Shown here: positions 30,935-33,409 of the stretch, piece by piece
Layout of the letters: each line of letters starts with the position of its first letter
How positions within the stretch are numbered: the stretch's first letter is position 1
Virus record (IMG/VR): IMGVR_UViG_3300043436_001683
Coordinates: 1 to 33,409 of that record
Reading direction: 5' to 3' (one strand)
Source of the DNA: a virus
DNA: 33,409 bases
The notes under the pieces: generated by a model
Seen by the model: the letters and a program-made list of their open reading frames with translations, nothing else
Told to the model about the DNA's origin: nothing
Database searches by the model: none
Translations under genes and position numbers: made by a program

Positions 30935-31344
30935 TACTTCTTACGATTTTTAAGTGGTTTATCTATGGTGTGATACTTTATTAGATTTTCTGACTGAGTT
31001 AACATTTGAAGATTTTTTAATCTATTATCATCTCTGTCAGTATTGATGTGGTCAATAACCATACCTGTTGTAATAGGACATACAAAACTTTCCCACATTA
31101 GTCTATGACCATACATAATATGTCTTTCACTCATATCATCATAGATGTTAAATGTAACATAACCTAACTTACATTTAAGAGGATTGATTTCTCTGTAATT
31201 GTCAAATAAAGGTTTCTTACTATTCTTAGCAGGACTTGAATTTGCTTTAGATACTAATTTACCTGATGTTGAGATTAAATACTTTGTGAATTGTATTCCA
31301 TTGTAGGTTGGAACTACCCATTTTTCTTTTTGAGTTGTGCTCAT
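30934..31344 (-). CDS. NUMOD4/HNH endonuclease, 136 aa
   Basis: DNA-cutting enzyme of the homing type. A NUMOD4-like part (KEKWVVPTYNGIQFTKYLIS, then SGKLVSK) is followed by an HNH_3-type domain: GYVTFNIYDDMSERHIMYGH, then RLMWESFV and VIDHINTDRDDNRLKNLQML, with the DH pair, Asn and Asn of the metal-binding site, and a SENL-x-K end. I choose the internal Met at 31344. The longer frame to 31395 would begin inside the promoter (31404-31373), upstream of the expected transcript start. It is the first gene of the middle operon and directly follows the ncRNA locus. Confidence 0.75.
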   Translation of the reverse strand: MSTTQKEKWVVPTYNGIQFTKYLISTSGKLVSKANSSPAKNSKKPLFDNYREINPLKCKLGYVTFNIYDDMSERHIMYGHRLMWESFVCPITTGMVIDHINTDRDDNRLKNLQMLTQSENLIKYHTIDKPLKNRKK

Positions 31345-31372
31345 TTTTAATTGTTTTAAGTTTATAATACAT

Positions 31373-31404
31373 TCAATATACGAAAATAATTTCATATTGC
31401 CAAA
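31373..31404 (-). promoter_or_regulatory. Host-type (Bacteroidota) promoter of the middle operon
   Basis: On the minus strand TTTG, a 20-nt spacer, then TATATTGA. This matches the -33 TTTG and -7 TAnnTTTG elements of the Bacteroidota primary sigma factor. It lies 20 nt after the end of the ncRNA terminator. About 29 of 34 bases match the promoter at 31999-32030, including the ATTTTCG before the -7 box. Confidence 0.75.
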
Positions 31405-31423
31405 TATAAATACAAGATTTCAG

Positions 31424-31468
31424 AAAAAAAATAGCCTAGTCTGAATGGCACAATAAACAGACTAGGCT
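31424..31468 (-). terminator. Strong Rho-independent terminator of the ncRNA
   Basis: On the minus strand AGCCTAGTCTG, a 14-nt loop, CAGACTAGGCT: a perfect 11-bp stem (31458-31468 with 31433-31443), followed by A and a tract of eight T. It ends the noncoding transcript and insulates the next promoter. Confidence 0.9.
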
Positions 31469-31992
31469 TTGTATTATAAAATGTTGCACTCTATATAATA
31501 ATGCTAAGTAGCGATAGAGTATTAATTAAGCAACATATAGTTAAAACATTCTTTTTCAATTTTGTATTTACTTTTTAAAATCTTTTTTTACTTTATTAGT
31601 TTTGCTTAGTGCTTTACTTTCAGGAAGTTACAACTTTTTTTTGATATTTCCAAATAATTCTTAAAGTATTTTCACTTCAGCAATATAGCTTTACTGCTTA
31701 ACTGTTGCTGCATTCGTTTATGCAGAAGATTTTGTTCAGTATTGAATACACTTATTCCATAAGGTAACTATACTCTTCACAAACTATTTAGATATCCTTT
31801 ATCCGTATGTTGTGAATGATTACCCAGAATAAGTGTAGTTCATGCATTTAGACTTCATCCCAGCATTGTTTCCACTTTGAACTTTCGTTCAGTAATGATT
31901 TACACATTACACTCCACTTACTTTGATTAAGCACCCATTGTGGGTTTAACACATATCACTTATCATTTCGGATAAGGGTAGTAAGTTACCTA
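31425..31992 (-). ncRNA. Candidate large structured noncoding RNA, about 570 nt
   Basis: An ORF-free stretch flanked by a host-type promoter and a strong terminator on the same strand. The RNA strand can form many perfect helices: hairpins at 31959-31976 (6 bp), 31927-31949 (5 bp plus a bulged 4 bp) and 31892-31910 (6 bp), directly abutting 31878-31891 (5 bp with a GAAA tetraloop). It also forms a long-range arm of nested helices 31827-31837/31747-31757 (11 bp), 31820-31824/31763-31767 (5 bp) and 31810-31816/31776-31782 (7 bp); a hairpin at 31708-31725 (6 bp); and a 3' arm 31530-31536/31481-31487 plus 31514-31520/31488-31494 (7 bp each). The size and position, in a phage with no ORF, recall ROOL or GOLLD RNAs, but I could not match their consensus from memory. 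Confidence 0.75.
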
Positions 31993-31998
31993 TGAAAT

Positions 31999-32030
31999 TA
32001 AATATACGAAAATAAATTTAAATTACCAAA
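31999..32030 (-). promoter_or_regulatory. Host-type promoter of the ncRNA
   Basis: On the minus strand TTTG, a 20-nt spacer, then TATATTTA, followed by AAT. Transcription should start near 31992. It begins just after the terminator of the left operon and is a near copy of the middle-operon promoter. Confidence 0.75.
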
Positions 32031-32056
32031 TGTGAATAACTTTTATTTTTGGACAT

Positions 32057-32086
32057 AAAAAATCCCCTACCTTTTGAGTAGGGGTT
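32057..32086 (-). terminator. Terminator of the left operon
   Basis: On the minus strand ACCCCTAC, a 7-nt loop, GTAGGGG, then A and six T. It lies 25 nt after the stop of the 97-aa gene. Confidence 0.8.
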
Positions 32087-32110
32087 GATTGTTAGAGTAA
32101 AACTAACAAC

Positions 32111-32404
32111 CTATCTATTCCAATTATCTATATCCATTGGTGGTATATGTTCATCATCATTGGGTATGAAATCTAAATCATCATAGTATGGTGAATACTT
32201 TTCTACATTCATTTGAAAGTTTACGAATGAGTCTATCTGCTTTAACATACCTAACTCACCTCTTGTCTCATGAAATCTATTCCAATATTGACTTGGTCTT
32301 TCATATTCATCAGCCTGTAATTTTTCATACATAACCTTTCGTTCTTCTTTTATGTCCTTTCTTTTATCTCTAATAAAGTCACGGACTAGTTTTAATTTAC
32401 TCAT
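32111..32404 (-). CDS. Hypothetical protein, 97 aa; last gene of left operon
   Basis: A basic helical N-terminus (SKLKLVRDFIRDKRKDIKEE) and a middle helix, ending in an acidic tail (SPYYDDLDFIPNDDEHIPPM). No family is recognised. It starts one base after the stop of the 104-aa gene and is followed by a terminator. Confidence 0.65.
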   Translation of the reverse strand: MSKLKLVRDFIRDKRKDIKEERKVMYEKLQADEYERPSQYWNRFHETRGELGMLKQIDSFVNFQMNVEKYSPYYDDLDFIPNDDEHIPPMDIDNWNR

Positions 32405-32405
32405 A

Positions 32406-32720
32406 TTAAAAAGGTAATTTAATTTTATTTAATTCTTCTACTTCTTCTTTACTCATTATCCTACTTCCTTCTACTTTGGTCATTTCTACAAGATTACCAT
32501 TTTCATCTTCACACCAATACGGGCCGAAGTCATTATCATTTGGTTCACTTATACAATCACAGGTTTCCTGATTACCACACCAACATGGATGTGTAGGATA
32601 TTCATTTTGTAATTCTTCAAACATCTTTTTTGCATTAGCCTTCCCCCACCAATCACCATGCAAATCCAATCTTTGGATTACATAACTTTCTAAACTTTTT
32701 AACTTTGCTTCTTTTGTCAT
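32406..32720 (-). CDS. Hypothetical protein with CxC...CxC motif, 104 aa
   Basis: The centre holds THPCWCGNQETCDCISE with Cys46, Cys48, Cys54 and Cys56, a compact set of cysteines suited to bind zinc, flanked by helices (LESYVIQRLDLHGDWWGK; SKEEVEELNKIKLPF). No named family is recognised. The start has the AAAAGTTATG context shared across this operon. Confidence 0.65.
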   Translation of the reverse strand: MTKEAKLKSLESYVIQRLDLHGDWWGKANAKKMFEELQNEYPTHPCWCGNQETCDCISEPNDNDFGPYWCEDENGNLVEMTKVEGSRIMSKEEVEELNKIKLPF

Positions 32721-32725
32721 AACTT

Positions 32726-32917
32726 TTATTTTAAATCAATAAATTCTAATATCTCTTCTAAAATATCAATCTTAGCTGAATATTTAACTACTGCTTCGTT
32801 CCAATTCTTTTTTGAACCATCCCACTTTTGTTCTTTAATGTCCCACAATTGTTTTTTAGCATCTTTATAAAATGTTAAATTGATTTCACAATGTGTCTTT
32901 ACTTGTTCTAATGTCAT
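32726..32917 (-). CDS. Small helical protein, 63 aa
   Basis: Two helices, TLEQVKTHCEINLTFYKDAK and NWNEAVVKYSAKIDILEEIL, with conserved-looking Trp residues between. It may form a helical hairpin. No family is recognised. It lies one base after the stop of the 109-aa gene. Confidence 0.6.
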   Translation of the reverse strand: MTLEQVKTHCEINLTFYKDAKKQLWDIKEQKWDGSKKNWNEAVVKYSAKIDILEEILEFIDLK

Positions 32918-32918
32918 G

Positions 32919-33248
32919 TTATTTATTTATTATTTGTTTACTAATTGTTTTAAACCATTGTATCTTACCATCTTTTTGTAGTCTTACCATTTGAGGATAG
33001 ATTACATTTTGATTTGCATAATACAATGCCTGTTTTTCTGTCCATGCTTTCACTTTGAAATCTATGGTGTTTGTTCCTTTATCCGTTTCGATTACAGCAG
33101 AGATAGTATAGGATGTTCCGTTATTATCAATCTCCTGTTGTTTAAAGGACTCTATTTCATTTTTGGATGTCTCATACATAACTTTCTCTAAGGGGAAAAA
33201 TCTCCTCTCTAAATCGATTAGTCGTTGTTCTAATTCTTTGATGTCCAT
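32919..33248 (-). CDS. Coiled-coil/beta protein, 109 aa
   Basis: Residues 1-38 form a charged helix (MDIKELEQRLIDLERRFFPL). The rest looks like a small beta domain (TSYTISAVIETDKGTNTIDF and KVKAWTEKQALYYANQNVIY). I choose the Met at 33248 and not the frame start at 33254, because the copy at the left end of the contig can start only there. Function unknown. Its N-terminal third is repeated at positions 1-118 with two base differences. Confidence 0.7.
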   Translation of the reverse strand: MDIKELEQRLIDLERRFFPLEKVMYETSKNEIESFKQQEIDNNGTSYTISAVIETDKGTNTIDFKVKAWTEKQALYYANQNVIYPQMVRLQKDGKIQWFKTISKQIINK

Positions 33249-33295
33249 AACCATTCAAATTTTAATAATGATTTAATAAATTCTCTTCTATTCAT
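33230..33295 (-). CDS. Possible micro-ORF in the short allele, 21 aa
   Basis: At the right end, the place of the 84-aa gene is taken by 40 bases. The ATG (33293-33295) in the conserved AAGTTATG context now opens a 21-aa frame (MNRREFIKSLLKFEWLWTSK and one more residue) that overlaps the next gene by 19 nt. It is probably a scar of deletion or insertion and only perhaps a translated coupling peptide. Confidence 0.3.
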   Translation of the reverse strand: MNRREFIKSLLKFEWLWTSKN

Positions 33296-33298
33296 AAC

Positions 33299-33409
33299 TT
33301 ATGCGTATTGTTCTTTGTATTCTTTATATTGTTTTTTAGCAAACCTATTTAATTCAGTAAGCATCTCTTTCAATTTGGTTTTGGTAATCTTACCTACACC
33401 ACTTTTATC
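33299..33409 (-). CDS. Partial CDS: C-terminus of the 146-aa protein (repeat of 384-494)
   Basis: The last 36 codons of the gene fully present at 384-824, identical over 111 nt. The gene is cut by the right edge of the contig. This is the second part of the terminal overlap and shows the genome closes here. Confidence 0.85.
   Translation of the reverse strand, partial: DKSGVGKITKTKLKEMLTELNRFAKKQYKEYKEQYA

Larger units (their letters stand above)
33131..33409. repeat. Imperfect terminal redundancy with positions 1-494
   Basis: 33131-33251 matches 1-121 with two substitutions (28/33158 and 92/33222). 33292-33409 matches 377-494 exactly. Between them, 255 bases on the left are replaced by 40 on the right. 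The differences argue against a true packaging repeat, whose copies would be identical, and for a circular assembly spanning two variants. Confidence 0.85.

Noticed and set aside
31345-31395. Longer N-terminus of the HNH protein starting at 31395
   Set aside because: That ATG lies between the -33 and -7 boxes of a clear promoter, so it would not be in the transcript.
31424-31992. Group I intron with HNH endonuclease
   Set aside because: There are no flanking exons of one gene, and the region has its own promoter and terminator.
31424-31992. tmRNA or tRNA cluster
   Set aside because: I find no acceptor stem with a CCA-like end, T-loop (GTTCRANNC) or tag-peptide frame; the helices do not form cloverleafs.
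33131-33409. Direct terminal repeat used for packaging
   Set aside because: The two copies differ by two substitutions and a 255/40-base replacement; real terminal repeats of one molecule are normally identical. A variant-spanning circular assembly is more likely.

Overview
The window looks like an almost complete, circularly closing genome of a tailed phage (siphovirus-like) that infects a Bacteroidota host, probably a flavobacterium or relative from an aquatic or other metagenomic source. Four observations support this. The DNA is AT-rich. Every gene I can support lies on the minus strand in tightly coupled runs. Start codons lack Shine-Dalgarno sequences and sit behind A/T-rich leaders. 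Two promoters match the Bacteroidota primary-sigma pattern (TTTG, 20-nt spacer, TATATTKA), and the structural proteins belong to families I recognise from Bacteroidota phages. The last 279 bases repeat the first 494, with two substitutions and one replaced segment, so the contig closes on itself and spans a polymorphic site. The closed genome is about 32.9-33.1 kb.

Layout, read on the minus strand (decreasing coordinates). (1) An operon of small uncharacterised proteins starts at 2764, runs through the contig junction and ends at 32111 before a terminator. It opens with a GNAT-like acetyltransferase and is preceded by about 535 bp of noncoding DNA with five iteron-like repeats. (2) A stretch of about 600 bp without ORFs has its own host-type promoter (32030-31999) and terminator (31468-31424). 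It encodes what looks like a roughly 570-nt structured noncoding RNA. (3) A near copy of that promoter (31404-31373) starts a middle operon: an HNH endonuclease, small cysteine-motif and membrane proteins, a SAM-methyltransferase-like protein, a sigma-factor-like protein and several tiny genes. (4) The late region runs 28025-3300: small and large terminase, a gene with a T9 slippery tract and a -1 frame extension, a 1081-aa fibre plus LamG-like lectin, scaffold, major capsid protein, tail tube, portal, connector, tail-completion genes, a second fibre plus LamG-like cassette, tail-tip proteins, tape measure, XkdF-like prohead protease fusion, a PA14-domain protein and small terminal genes, then a terminator.

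Regulation appears to be a cascade. Host-type promoters drive the ncRNA and the middle operon. That operon encodes the sigma-like protein. The late operons carry a different bipartite motif (AATAACTAT, 15-16 nt, GTTTTTAATA) at least four times, which I infer is the late promoter it recognises. I see no recognisable DNA polymerase, helicase, primase, integrase, endolysin, holin or tRNA. Functions for replication and lysis are therefore either supplied by the host or hidden among the unknown genes.
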